Of a DNA stretch of 64,000 nucleotides, positions 1 through 11,950 are shown one piece after another. The notes under the pieces were generated by a model, which searched no databases, had not been told where the DNA came from, and saw only the letters and a program-made list of their open reading frames with translations. The stretch's first letter is position 1; the number at the start of each line of letters is the position of its first letter. Made by a program: the position numbers and the translations under genes. The stretch is from Brachionus plicatilis (lineage: Eukaryota; Rotifera; Eurotatoria; Ploima; Brachionidae): assembly GCA_010279815.1 (NCBI GenBank), contig QEOQ01000316.1:1760193-1824192 (forward strand), read 5' to 3'.

Positions 1-2160
1 GCCGAAATTCATTGTTTTTCATGCTCTCAGGACAAAAAATTTAAAATCCTCAAAAACCAGATGAGAAAATTTATTGTCAGAATTAAAATACTCATTTTAG
101 AAATGTAAATTTTTCTGTGTGAAATAAAACACTCGTTGGCAATTTCCTCTTAAAAACAAGACCAACATAAGTCACATCAACAAATTAACTTTTATCGGAT
201 TCAGATTTAAGAAATTGCCACAAACTATTATAAAAAATGCATTAATAAATTTGTAAACTTTATGTTTTGTTTAAATAAAAATAAAAAACAATAAAAGTTA
301 ATTTCTCAACTTTCTTTAATAGACCAACTGACCAGCTAAATAATACCAACTAAAACAAAAAGTCCCATGACTGAAAGAACCCATTTTCATTTTTTTCTAG
401 TCACATGACTTTGAAACGATTCAAAAAGAAGTCTTTGAAAAAATTAAAAAAAATTAGAAAAAAGTATCAGCTGATTGAAATTAAAGTTCCTCCAAAATTA
501 TCCTTATTAGTTTAAAAAAGACTATAAAATTATGTTGTTCATCCACAAAATACAACGACCTCAATAAAAAATCAAAAACGTATTTTTTGTTTTTGAAAAA
601 AAAAATGAAAAATTCTAAAAAGTTAAGTAAAAGTAAAAGTTAAGAAAATACTAAATTAAGAGTTAAAAATTGTAGGAAAATTAATGGACCACCTATCTTT
701 TATGTTAAAAAAATTTGATTTTTACATTAATTTTGTGGCTATGTTAATTTTTTAAAGGGTAATAATTTTAATATAAAAATAATTTATAGAAAAAAGTCGG
801 TAATTCTATTTTTAAAACTAAGGGACAAATAAAATAGTACAATAAAACACTAAAAATTTATTATCTTACATTAATGATATTCTATTAACTTCTCAAAATG
901 ATGCGAAGAAGTCTAAAGTCATATAAGATTAAAAAAAGATGAACATGTTTTAAGGGAAAAAGAAATAAAAAATTTTTTTTGAATCGAATCTATTATTAAA
1001 TCTAAATTCAATTTGCAAAATAAATCTGGTAATTTAACAATAAAAAAATTAAAAAAACCAAAAACCAAAATAAAATAACATTAAAATTAAATTTCTTGAT
1101 CAAATAAAATTATTCAAATTAAATGCTCGGTTGCCATTTATCTGGAATTGGAAAATATTTGATAAACATTATAAACTTTTTCGATTCTATTTTTTTTTTT
1201 TAATGTTTAATTTACTTACTTTTAGGAAAATAAATTACTTAAAAGTAATAATTTATCTAGAGAAATTATTAAGCTTGTATCTTCTTAAAATTGGAGCAGT
1301 GATTATTTATTTTAAAATGATTATTCTATTCTAAAAATTTTTATCGTCATATCAAATAAATAAACTAATCGTTGAAAATTTTTTTACATGAGATTATAAA
1401 GCTTCAACGACGAAAGATTAAAATAAGAATCAGACATTTTAAAAAGGTTAAACAAAAATAAAAAGTAAATTTTCACACTATCAATGCATCAGATAACTTG
1501 ATTTTTAAACCTCTTTAAGAACTTATTTATGAAATAGTCCTTTTTTGAAAATATTAAAATAAAGCATTGAAAAAATAATTAAAAATTGTAATTATTTTAT
1601 TTAAATTCATAGAAACATTTTATCTAAATGTTAAAAAATAATTAATTAATAAAAACTAAATTTTAAAAAAGACCATTTTAAAATTTATACATCTTGTAGA
1701 AATTTCAGATCTAAAAATATGATCATTTATCTCTTTATAAACATTTAAAAAAATTGTAATAAATTTCAAGTTTCCTTTTCTTACTAACGATGGCTCATGA
1801 TAGTGAAATTTGATAAATTTATTTGGGATGTTGACTAGAAAAAATGTGCTAAACAAAATACATTATCCAAAATTTATTAAATAAATTCTTTGTTAAATCA
1901 ATAGCGGAAATAAAAGTAAACATATTGCTTGATTTAACAAAATTTATAGAACATTTTTGTCATATGTGGCGCGAAAAATTTTCATATTGAGCTTACTGTG
2001 ATCTTATCGGCAAATGGATAAAATTAATTTCAACATTTTCAAATGAAAAATGTTAGGTGTTATTATACTTTATTTTGAGATAATTTATTTACTAATACTT
2101 ACAAATAATACAAAATTATATTCAGTTACCTATAGGTTTTTTTTTGAATAATTAGATTTT
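1..2160. other. AT-rich intergenic DNA, no gene seen
   Basis: Extremely AT-rich sequence with long A and T runs. The open frames here (for example 1131-1334 +, 1656-1856 -) are made almost only of Phe, Ile, Lys, Asn and Leu codons, as expected for chance frames in such DNA. I see no RNA gene, splice-supported exon or clear repeat. Confidence 0.6.
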
Positions 2161-2304
2161 ATGGCTTCAAAAATGTCAGATGCATCTTTTGACTCACTTA
2201 TTTCAAGGTAAACTACACTTTACGTTGATTTATTATTAAATCAAATTTTGACTCTTATCTGTATAATTAATTAGATTGAAATTTTAGGTTAATGAAGCAA
2301 ATAT
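2161..2304 (+). CDS. Possible two-exon micro-ORF of 21 codons
   Basis: An ATG at 2161 opens 15 codons and then meets a good donor (AG|GTAAAC). About 80 bases later a TTTTAG acceptor restores the frame for six more codons and a stop. The spliced peptide would be about 21 residues and matches no family I know. It could be a chance ORF, the 5' part of a longer transcript, or a leader exon of the gene at 2921. The splice signals are the only support. Confidence 0.2.
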
Positions 2305-2920
2305 AAAAAAAATTTGACAAGTGATTTTATATTTTATGTATTTACCTTTTTAAGAATTTATTACTCTTTGATCTTTGATCGACCGAGCAGGAAATACATA
2401 TTAATTTATTAAATCTCATTTTACATTAAACTTTAAAAATAATCGTGTAAACAAATTTAAAATATGACATTTAGAATTAATTTGGTTTATTATCTTCCGT
2501 TTAAAATGATAAGTTAAGGAATTTTTTATGAAAAGGCGGCGATTAGTTCCTGTCTAAATTTTAAATGTTTTAGAAGAAAAGAAACATTTATTTATTTTTA
2601 AATAAACAAACATTGATTCAAAGACAAAGTAATTATAATTTAAGATTAATGATCAGTCAAAATAAGCAAACAAAAGCTTTTTAGAATGATATCAATCACA
2701 ATCGGATGAAAAAAATATTGATCTTATCTTTTAAAAAAATTTAATTGACTATAAATAGATAATTAATTAGTTTAAAAGACAATGACTTGAGGAAGGCAAA
2801 TTTTAAGACACAAGGTCTTCATAGTACCATTAATTGGCTATCACCAAGTAATAAATAAAATACATGGATACCAAATTTATCAATTATTTTGTTTTAATAT
2901 TTTTTGATTCAATTTAAAAA

Positions 2921-3556
2921 ATGGATTCACAAGATACAAATTTTGTTAACCCCATGGTCGAATTACTTGGTAAAAATTAATTTTTTCTTTTTTTATTAAT
3001 TAATTTATTTTAAGAAAATCAAGATTTCATTAATGATGAAGAGAAATCAGATAGTGATTTTGAAATAAAAAAAAGAGTGAGTTAAAAAAATAAATTTTTA
3101 TTGAAAAAATATTCTTTAAAGAACATTTTAATTTTATCGGACAAAAAAAAGCTAGAAGAAAAGTCAAAAAATAAGCTAGATTACTGCAATACTGATATTG
3201 AAGTAGAATTCAACATTAAAAACAAAGATGAGTCAAGAAACACGGCTAATTTTTTTCTTTATGGCGACAAAGATAATGTCAACTTTAGGAGCAAAGTATT
3301 ACCCAATGTACAAATTGAAGTTAATAGAACCTTTAGATCAGATAGTAATGCAAATGAAGATACTGATGTTAAAATGAATATTTATGAGCAAACGATAATT
3401 ACCGGCTCGGAGAATAATAAAGATGAAGAAAGGTTTATTTGCTCAGAAAAACTTTTTACTGGAATCAACGATCCTTCACAGCATTCTGAATTCTATGAAC
3501 CAGAAGTGAAAAAAATCAGTTTTTCGCTTTTTAATCTTGAATCAGTTACAAAATAA
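2921..3556 (+). CDS. Small acidic protein of unknown function, 3 exons
   Basis: Exons by splice site and phase: 2921-2969, 3015-3076 and 3122-3556, giving 181 residues. The donors are GTAAAA and GTGAGT; the acceptors are TTTTAAG and TTTAAAG. Phase is kept across both introns (44 and 45 bases), the main evidence that this is a real gene. The protein is hydrophilic and rich in Asp, Glu, Asn and Lys, with no signal peptide, membrane segment or cysteine pattern, so it is probably intracellular and largely disordered. An early stretch, EEKSDSDFE, resembles a casein-kinase-2-type acidic patch. I do not recognise the family. The first ATG of the spliced frame is taken as the start; an internal ATG at codon 12 is the alternative. 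Confidence 0.6.
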
Positions 3557-4606
3557 ATTTTAATTCATTTTTTTTATTTTAGCTTAAATAATTTTAAATA
3601 TTGGATAATAAGGGCCTAGTAAATTTTATATTTATTATAATATTAATTGATGTCTAAAAACGAAAAAAGAATAAATCTTCATTCAAATGATAAATTCTTG
3701 CAAACAAAAATAAAAAAAAACTAATGAAATTATCACATGTATAAGTTTTTTGGATATTAAAATTTTTTTTTTAAAATTGAAAAAATTGTTTTCTTTAGAT
3801 TACTTTTGATTCCAAATATTTAACAAAATAATTTTCTCCTCTTATTTTACTCAATTTTAAAAAGTGACAAAAAATATTTTTTTTCCAAGATATTAAAATT
3901 TATTTCATGCCTAAATTTCCATTTAGCAGTGATCAACAGTTTTAGTTTTTGTTTTTGGTATCGCCATATTTCTTTGAAAATTTCAATTGTAAAAGCAAAA
4001 AGAATAAAAAAATAAAGAAAAAATTATAAGAAATTTTTTCGAAACGTAAAAATGTTATATTTTCAAAATTTAAATTTTTGAAAAAAGGAAATACAGTCCT
4101 TGATCAATTTTGAGTATAAAAACCTATCTCAGACTCTTCTAGTCTTTATGTTTTTTTTATTATAGTGTAAAAAATAAATTATTTTCTGAGTTTAAATTTA
4201 AAAAATATTAAGAATAAACATATCGCATACTGTGGCTTATCATTTTTGCCAGTTTATTATATTTTAATTTTAACAAAAAATTTAAAATTTTTTTGGTCTT
4301 TAATCTTTAACAATTGGAATTGTATGTAAAATTATCAAAAATTTTGTAAATTACGGAGATACCTAAAGTCATAGAGCATTACTGAATCAATATTGTATTA
4401 AGATTCACTGCAACTTTTGCTTTTATTATCTTTTTTTGGTTCAATACAATACCTTTAAAAACATACTAAATATTTTTATTTTTAGTTTAGATTTAGACTG
4501 GTTTAATAGATTAAAAATTAATTTTTAAAATTTTTTATTTTACAAATTTTACAATAGACAAAATTTTTAGACAATTTTTATTGACAAAAAATAATTAAAA
4601 ATCATA
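3557..4606. other. Intergenic, convergent 3' ends
   Basis: Separates the 3' end of the plus-strand acidic gene from the 3' end of WDR33. It is AT-rich with homopolymer runs; no exon or structured RNA is seen. Confidence 0.5.
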
Positions 4607-7600
4607 TTAATTTCTATTGCGAGAGTATGGTGCATTAAAGTTTGAGCCTCTGTTTTGGTTACGTCCTCTTTGGTAGTTTCTATTTCTGTCATCGTAATAG
4701 TCGGCATCCTCATATGAATCGTTTTCATTGTAAGAGTCCCGCATATTTCGCCTATTATCACGAAAATCATCGTATTCATCCTCATAGTCGTCATCATTGT
4801 CCTCATAGTTGAATTTATTTCTATTCTTCCAGTTACGTTCATCGTATTCGGTGTCAAAGTCTTGGCTTAGCTTTCGCTTGAAGCCCGAATTTCCGGCAGG
4901 CTCACAATTAAGAGCAAGCAAGCTGGGCGGTCTTGAGCTAGGCCCGTTTAGAAGTGGTTGTGACATCAAACTCATTGGCTGATTTGAGTTGGACTGCGAA
5001 ACTGGTTTGTTTGATTGCCAAGCTTTTTCGAATTCTTTTGGAATGGGTTTTGAATATGGCGCTTTTTTTCGCTTCTCGTCCTCATCTGGATCAAACAACG
5101 GCGCATTTCGTTGTGCTTGTTTACTTGTGGGTGAAAACAAATTATTGTCCTGAGACGATTCTTCTTTAAAGTCCTCATTCAGCATATCCAACATGCCAGG
5201 CTCAAAGCCCAGACCGGGCAACAATATCGAGCCATCCTTCTGCTTTTCTATCTCTGGCAATTCATGGTTTTTGAATATGGTTCCAGTAGAACGCTCCATT
5301 TTGGGTGTCATGGTGTCGTCAACTTTGTCAACAAACGTATCACCTGGTCTGTTACGGGTCCAAAATCGCGTACTACGATCATTCGATCCAGAGACCAACA
5401 TGTGTCCTAATGGATGCCAAGACAAATCCCAAATCATGCCATCGTGAGCCTCTTCCATATTTCCGATCTCTTTCTCAACCCTAAATTCACAAATATTTAC
5501 TAACTATCAATTAGTATCTAATAATTATTAATGTACTGCTATCATAATATATAATTAATAATTTAATAAAATATAATAAAGAGTTTTACCCCACAAGCCA
5601 ATAAAATATAGATCCATCGGCTCCCCCGCTGGCAAACACTTTTTCATAAACTGGATGCCATGCTACCGCTATTTGACAAAAATTTAATATTAAATTATTT
5701 TTAATTATTTAAAGTTTTGCTACAATATTTTGTTCTAATAATTAATTTATGTAAAAAATGTAGTGAAAATGACAAGCCTCAATTATTTTAGGTATTTTTG
5801 ATATTCATCAAAATTTACTGCAATTTACGTGAATTTACGGAAAATTGCGTAAAATTTGATGAAAAAATTGAGGCTGATTAACTTCGCTGTATTTTTTACC
5901 CTAAAAAAAATTAATTAATTATTAGAACAAACAAAATTTTTGACTAAAATGGTTATATGTTCAGAATTTAAAAACTAATCAAAATTTTTAGCTAATTTTT
6001 ATTTTTATTTTAAATTTAAACTATCAAAAAAAATCAATATAACTTGAATTAATTTTTGAATCAATAAATATTTAGCATTTTTTTTTATCATTTGAGCTAA
6101 TAAACAAACTCTTACATTTAAATTTTACTTACATTTTTACCATTTTTGAAAATTTTATAATTAATTTTGTCGAGAAAAGCGGCACCATTTAAAAGGAATA
6201 TTTTTTTATTCACAAATATTCCTAATTTAACAAATTTTTAAGGTAAATTTTAAGAACAAAAAATTTAATTGCAGATCGAGAATTTAAGAAAATGCTTGAT
6301 CATAAAATTAACTATTGAAAATAAATAATATGCTTAATAATGTGACTAGTTGGTCACAAAATCGACTAGTCCTGAAGATATTTAAGAAAATTTCAATAAA
6401 TTTAAATAAATTTAATAAAAGATTTTTTCTTAAGTAATTTTAAATTGGTAAATTTTGGTATTTTAATAGTAACTCAAAACGTTAAGATTTCGAAGAAAAA
6501 ATTAACATTTTATTAATTATTATACTTAAAATAGATTTATTTTATCTGATTTTTATCGTTTGTAAAACAATCAGGAGCTTTTTCCAACAATATTTTGAAG
6601 TTCAAGTGTCAGGTCTAATTTCGACAGTTCTTCTAAATTTCAGTATTGATATTATAGCATATTTTAGAAATTTTTCTATAAATTTCAGAACCATAATTGT
6701 AATAAATCGGTTCTGTATTTTCTTGGATTAGCTTAAATTGGTGCTGAAAAATTTATAAAATATTTTCGATAAAATTCTTTGTAAAAATTTTTTTACACAA
6801 AATTACTGAAATTTAACATTTTTTAATTCAAAATTTAATAAAAATAAATCAATTTTTTCTCCTAAATTCAGTCCAAAAAATATCAAACAAAATTTCAAAA
6901 ATAAATATTTTTAATTATTTTTGCTTAAAAATATTTTTCGATGATTTTTCGTAAGTAATTCAGTTAAATCTGCTAAATTAGCTATTTTTTGATCAAAAAA
7001 TTTTTTAAAAATTAGCTTAAATTTAAAGAAAATGATGTAAAATATTATAGAGAGTAAAAATTTCCAAAAAATGCTTATTTTTGTAGAGTTTTTCTTCTTT
7101 TTTAATTTTTTTGAAATTTTTTGGTCTGCATTGGCGAAAAATTAGGGGATATTTTTAAAATTGTAGCATTACTGTAAATATTAGGAATTTAATTTAACAA
7201 TTAAAATATTAATTACTGCATGCATCTTTCTTGTGTCCCCTAAAACTTTGTACCTCTTCTTTCATGTTGCGGATATCGAACAGTTTGCACAAATGATCTC
7301 TAGACGAGCTAATCAGCCAGTTTCCATTAAATTGATTCCATTTAAGATCTGTACATGTGTTTTTATGAGCATGAATAGTTGTAATTTTTTTACCACCTTT
7401 GACATCCCAGAGAATTATCGGCTGCTGCGAATCTTTGCTGCCCGACACAATGAGTGCCTTGTGCGGGTGCCAATCGACACATTTTACATCTGAGCCGTGT
7501 CCCTGCAAAACAGTCTCTTCCCTAGAAGTCACAAAATCGAATATTCTTACAGTCCTGTCATCCGAACAGGAAGTAAACTTTTGATCAGTCGGAGAAAAAC

Positions 7601-8482
7601 TTAAATAACTGAGTTAGACCTAATATTCAACTTCTAATTTGATTCGATTTTTTTCGCTCTCTTAGGATCAAATAAAAGAAAATTAATTGAGATTAAAAAT
7701 TTTATTCAAAAAAATTGATACCCTGACCCCGCACGGTCTTTGGTATTCGATTTTTATTAACCAAAAAAAAAGTCGAATCAATTAGATCAGGTAAAATGTT
7801 CGAAAATAAAATACCTTAAGCCGCGAATGGCCTCTAAGTGTCCCTGAAACATTTTGACATTGTTCATGTTTGCTTGCCAGTATTTCACATAGCCCATGTC
7901 ATCACCAGTCATCATCCATTGTTCATTGTGGCTCCAAATCATTGATCTAACTGAACTATTGTGCGCCTGCAAAATGGTTTCAAAGTTAAATGTCAGGCCA
8001 TTCCACAGGGTGAACTCTCCGCGCGATGCCCCTGTGATCAGTCTTCTTCCATCCGGTGTCCAGCACACACAAAACACAGGCCGCGGGTCTTTGTTCAAGG
8101 CTGCTCTAATAAACTTGCTCATCACACAGCTGACTGGGTTGTCCATGGCATGGTGAGGCAAAGTCATCAGTTGGGTGTATAAAATGTCCGACTGGAGTGA
8201 TCTGTCGTCCAGGTTGTTGCTTTTCCAAATGCGGTCTTCCAAGTACTTGACTACCGATGGATTGTGATCAACTGTTTTTCTGGCTACTGTCTTTCGAAGC
8301 ATTTTGCCATCGAAGCCAATGTCTATGGGATTTATCATCATGGGGTTTACTTGAGCTGGCATATTAGCCGAAATGCCTAGCTGTGCTGGCATTTGGCCTG
8401 TTGGTGCCGCAACTGGAAGTGGTGCATTTACTGTGGGAGGCATCATGGGCATGCGCATCTGTGGTCTGTATCCTACTTGCAT
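4607..8482 (-). CDS. WDR33: WDR33: CPSF/mPSF poly(A)-signal-binding WD40 subunit
   Basis: Four exons: 8482-7815, 7599-7217, 5668-5590 and 5480-4607 (about 667 residues). WDR33 is the CPSF subunit that, with CPSF30, reads the AAUAAA signal in nuclear pre-mRNA 3'-end processing. The protein has a Met/Pro-rich N-terminus, a basic stretch with [17 protein letters not shown], and then WD repeats with highly conserved family blocks ([54 protein letters not shown]). Phase and similarity place every junction; for exon 2 the acceptor at 7600 was preferred to one a few bases upstream because it gives the conserved GLSFSPTD. The C-terminus is short, acidic, then RG/RN-rich, and lacks the long collagen-like region of vertebrate WDR33. 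Intron 2 is 1.5 kb and carries a foldback element. Divergent from MICOS13. Confidence 0.93.
5725..5938. repeat. Foldback (inverted-repeat) element in WDR33 intron 2
   Basis: The left flank TTGTTCTAATAATTAATT, then GCCTCAATT, then a run around ATCAAAATTTACTGCAATTT, recurs in reverse complement in the same order on the right side. The two arms of about 90-100 imperfect bases meet around TTTACGTGAATTTACGG. The element has no ORF and looks like a MITE or foldback insertion; the arms have diverged. Confidence 0.6.
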
Positions 8483-9236
8483 TTTTAAGTCAAAACTTTA
8501 AAAAAAAATTATTTTTTTTTTGAAATTTTTTATGCGTTTTTTTTATTTAAATGAATTAATTGTGAAAATTCAAGTTTGTTTGCAATTTGCACGAGTGCAA
8601 TTATTTTTTTTTAATCAAACAGGAATTCATGATCATTATCTGACATAAAATGTAAAAAAATAGAATTGGGTTAGTACATATTTTTTTTCAATTTCTTAAA
8701 TTTCTATTAAATTGAACAATTAAAAAATTTTTTATTTTTAAAAAATAGTCGATTGAAATTTTAGTTAATTTACCCTTTTTAATGGAAATTTTTTTTTTCA
8801 ATATTTTAAATTTAAATTAAATTGAGCAATTAAACAAATTTAATTTAAAAATTTTTTATTTTTAAAAAATAGTCAATTAAAATTGAAGTTAATTTACCCT
8901 TTTTTAATGGAAAATTTATTTTTTCAATATTTTAAATTTAAATTAAATTGAACAATTAAACAAATTTAATTTAAAAAAATTTATTTTTAAAAAATAGTCG
9001 ATTTTAATTATAGTTAATTAATCCTTTTTAATTGAAAATATTTTTTTTTTATAAAAAAATTTTGTATATTTGATATTATAAAATTTAGTTCAGAAGCAAA
9101 AATAAAGTAAAGTTTCTATTGAGCATGGAGCAAATAAGACTTCAGCGTGTCTTTAAAATAATTTTAATATAATAATTTACAATTTTTGTTAATATTTCTA
9201 AATAAAAAATCCGAATTTCTTTTCTTTTTTGCTAAG
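8483..9236. promoter_or_regulatory. Shared upstream region of WDR33 (-) and MICOS13 (+)
   Basis: The start codons of two divergently transcribed genes lie 754 bases apart, so both promoters must be here or overlap it. No clear TATA box stands out from the AT-rich background. About half of the interval is a three-copy tandem repeat (8682-9050). Confidence 0.5.
8682..9050. repeat. Three-copy tandem repeat, unit about 120-130 bases
   Basis: Each copy has the same order of blocks: a TTTTTTCAATATTTTAAATT-like opening, ATTAAATTGARCAATTAAA, a T-rich block, TTTTTAAAAAATAGTCRATT, and TTAATTTACCCTTTTTAATG. Copies start near 8682, 8795 and 8918. Copy 1 is the most diverged, copies 2 and 3 the most alike. 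Confidence 0.8.
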
Positions 9237-9648
9237 ATGCTATCCATAGCCAAGTAAATAGTGAGCTAGGTGAAAAAGAGAACGGGCTTTTTTAAAAAAT
9301 TTTCTTAAGATTCGGAGCTAAATTGGCCATAGTCGGTGGCGCAGTGTACGTCACTGTAAACAATAGTGTATGGGACAAAAGCGAGTATGCTAATAAAGCT
9401 ATTGGTAAAGTAAAAGAAGCCTTGCCAGAGACAACAGAACTGTTAAAAGATGTAAAATAAATTGCATTATTTTAGAAAATAATAATTTTTTTAAATTTTA
9501 GCTGCCATCAAAGAGTTCACTTGCAGATAAATGGAATCACGGAGTTGAGCGGGTTTTTGACAGCTTGGCAAATACTTCGCCAAATTTTGAAAGTGTCAAG
9601 AACAAAGTTAATGATTTAATAACTACTAATCAATCAAACAAATCTTAA
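9237..9648 (+). CDS. MICOS13: MICOS13/QIL1: MICOS complex subunit
   Basis: Three exons: 9237-9253 (only 17 bases), 9310-9451 and 9502-9648, coding 101 residues; all phases fit. MICOS13 is a small inner-mitochondrial-membrane protein that joins the MIC60 and MIC10 subcomplexes at crista junctions. The fit to the family comes from an N-terminal hydrophobic, Gly-rich segment (AIVGGAVYVTVNN) close to the start, like the GSVAGGAVYLVYD segment of human MICOS13, and a C-terminal block with ADKWNHGVERVF that lines up with the human DSWNAGI region. Length is near the human 118. The family diverges quickly, so the call rests on short blocks plus architecture. An AATAAA follows the stop at about 9665. 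Confidence 0.75.
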
Positions 9649-9921
9649 ATGTCATTAAACGTTAAAATAAATTAATTAGTTTAAATTTTTAAGTCTTTAT
9701 AGTCAAAATTAAAAAATAAATATTTTTATCTTTAAAAGAATAAAAAAATCCATTTACAGAAATTATCTTAGGAAAATTTTTCTAAATAAATAGACAAAAA
9801 ATATCCTCTAAGTGCTGTTAAAAGTTTTTTTCTTTAAGTATAAACTCTCGATTTAAAATAATTATTCAGTGCTGCTTTCAACATAAAAGGAAAACTGGAT
9901 TGTTTATTAATATAAACAGAT

Positions 9922-10111
9922 TTTATTTTCTAGCGTTTTTGGCTTTTAAGCTGTTCCCGAGCTTCTTTGAATGTGGATCCTGTTGGAATGAATTTCACAT
10001 TTATTAGTTTTCCCAGATCGGTATTGAAAATATCAAGTACGAAAATATTAAATTTTTTTATTAAATACAAAAATTATCAAAAATCATATATATAGAGCTT
10101 TATTAAAAAAA
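9922..10111 (-). pseudogene. Coding-like terminal exon fragment joined to a foldback end (copy A)
   Basis: On the minus strand an open frame of about 37 codons (stop near 9933) encodes a peptide containing NTDLGKLINVKFIP and KEAREQLKSQKR. The DNA, including the upstream stretch TTGATAATTTTTGTATTTA, is closely matched on the plus strand at 57.05-57.29 kb, where the frame is broken. It might be the last exon of an undetected gene or part of a mobile element; the copy at the second site favours the latter. Function unknown. Confidence 0.5.
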
Positions 10112-10431
10112 AATATTAACGGAGTTTTTTTTTCAAAAATTATTTTTTTCTAAAACAAAGTTTTAAATTTAAATTTTTTTAGTTAAAATAATTTTAAAAA
10201 AAATTTGAAAAATGTTTTGATCAACTTGAATTTATAGAACTTTTTTGACTTCGAAAATTATTTAATTTTTTTAAAAAAATATATAATAATATAATAATAT
10301 TAATTCTTTATATAAGCTAAGCATCTGTCACATTATAATCATTTATGGTGATTCAGTAGGAAATTCAAATTTTTTTAGTTGGAAGGATCAAAAAAACAAA
10401 ATCATTCTTCCCCCTCTTTCTTCTTTCAGTT

Positions 10432-10482
10432 ACACGGGTCCTAATTACTACGACCCATTTAATGGACTGAAGCGAAACTAGC
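10432..10482 (+). CDS. Orphan possible last exon after a strong acceptor
   Basis: An unusually good polypyrimidine tract and acceptor (CCCCCTCTTTCTTCTTTCAG) is followed by an open frame YTGPNYYDPFNGLKRN and a stop. Base composition is much less AT-rich than the surroundings. A short upstream exon starting at an ATG near 10346 with donor CA|GTAGGA would splice in phase and give a 20-residue peptide, but I cannot identify a parent gene. It may be a last exon of an unrecognised gene or a noncoding exon. Confidence 0.3.
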
Positions 10483-10856
10483 AGGAGATAAAGCGTTCCA
10501 AGTAAATGACTTAAAATACGCTTACAATTTGAAAGTTAAAAACGTCCAAAAGAAAAACAAATTAATTTTAAAAAATTAATAGTTTTATCAGAGCTAATTT
10601 TATTTTAATCAAAGCTTTTACTTTAAATATCTAAAAAGAAAAGTCAAGTTTAATCGAAAAAATATTTTAATTTTTATTTTATAATAATACTAAATATAAT
10701 GTTCACAGCAACATTGATTTTAGCAGCGTTTTTTTAGCGCTGAAAAGAAGCTTTTTACCAGCTTTTAGCCAAGTAAATCGAAAGCAAAAGAGCTAAGACT
10801 CGATGGAAAGAAAGAAAAAAAAAATATGTTTCATCTAAATTTATTAAACTTTAAAT

Positions 10857-11896
10857 TTAAATGCCATTTGAAACTTTTAAATTAATTTTATGATTTTTGA
10901 ATGTTCCATCCCAACTACAAGTCACATAACCAAGCTCATCATCAGGATTCCAATCCAAATCAGTCACATAATCGTCATGTTTAAAAGAATATCTAAATTA
11001 AAATAAAAAACCATTTTTTTTTTGTATTAAAATTAAAATTTACATTAATTTTAAAGCTTTGTCATCTGGGGACGGAAACTGACAAACTTTACTGGTACAA
11101 TCATCTGATGCAGTTGAAATCAGCTTCAAATTGTTTAACTTGACTTGACGAATTTGGCGCTCATGTACTCTATGAACAATTCCAAGCGACATGTTTCTAA
11201 TATCAAAAACTCCAACATGACCATTTACGAAACCAAGTACAATTGAATTTGAATCATTAGTTGACCATGCTGAGCAAGTTGGATAACTATTCAATCCATG
11301 TTTCAGATTAAATCCAGGCTTAGATTTGCGCATGTCCCAGAAAACAGCTTTGCCGTCTTCGGATGTCGAAATCAGGCAGTTTGTGTCCAGTGGGTTCAAT
11401 GAAACAGATGTTATTGGAAAATCATGACCACGAAATGTTCTTACACTCAACGCTTCATTTAAGTCCCAAATTTTCATCCGGCAATCAGAAGAACCTGACA
11501 CCGCTGTTTCGGAATCAAATTTTCTGTCTATACAAGTAACTAGACCATCATGTTCTTCCTTGCTCATTAGTGAATCAAAATTTTTATTCCATTTTACCAG
11601 TTCAAGCTTTCCGCAATCAGTGCCGATCAAAAATGAGTCGTTGGTCAACCACCGAGCTGTGCACACACCGGATTTTACCTTTTTACAGGACTCAAACTTG
11701 CTTAACAATGTGCTGGACTCAACTTTTGTCAACTCCTGTTTGTCAATGACAACATATGATCCGCTCCAGTCTTGAAATGTCAAATAACTCGACGAAATCA
11801 GCAGATCTCCATCTAAAAGACGAATTTAAAAAAAAAAATTTAATAAAAAAAAATAATACTTTTATTGTATTCTACACTTCCCAAAAAATCTTTCAT
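10857..11896 (-). CDS. WDR77: WDR77/MEP50: methylosome WD40 subunit
   Basis: Three exons: 11896-11860, 11812-11044 and 10992-10857, coding 313 residues (human 342). MEP50 is the obligate partner of the arginine methyltransferase PRMT5; it presents Sm proteins and histones for symmetric dimethylation. The N-terminus MKDFLGSVEYNKNGDLLISS aligns with the human [20 protein letters not shown] region. WD-type blocks follow: AVSGSSDCRMKIWDL, LISTSEDGKAVFWDMR, VNGHVGVFDIRN and the terminal DDYVTDLDWNPDDELGYVTCSWDGT, which matches the human [24 protein letters not shown] block. Both splice joints keep phase and restore these blocks. The start is the only ATG of the first exon. Head-to-head with TMEM267. 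Confidence 0.88.
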
Positions 11897-11950
11897 TTTT
11901 TTTAAAATAAATTCAAATTTTTTTTAAACATATACTTTAGTTTAGAAATT
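11897..11950. promoter_or_regulatory. 54-base bidirectional gap between WDR77 and TMEM267
   Basis: Only 54 bases separate the two divergent start codons, so the core promoters and 5' UTRs must overlap each other or the neighbouring reading frames. It is AT-only in large part, with a TATACTTTAGTTTAG stretch. The gap size is seen directly; shared regulation is inferred. Confidence 0.6.

Larger units (their letters stand above)
9649..10856. other. Intergenic between MICOS13 and WDR77
   Basis: Holds the copy A fragment (9922-10111) and a possible plus-strand exon at 10432-10482. The rest is AT-rich with no other supported feature. Confidence 0.5.

Noticed and set aside
4954..5447. Plus-strand frames in the WDR33 last exon
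   Set aside because: Antisense shadows of WDR33 coding sequence.
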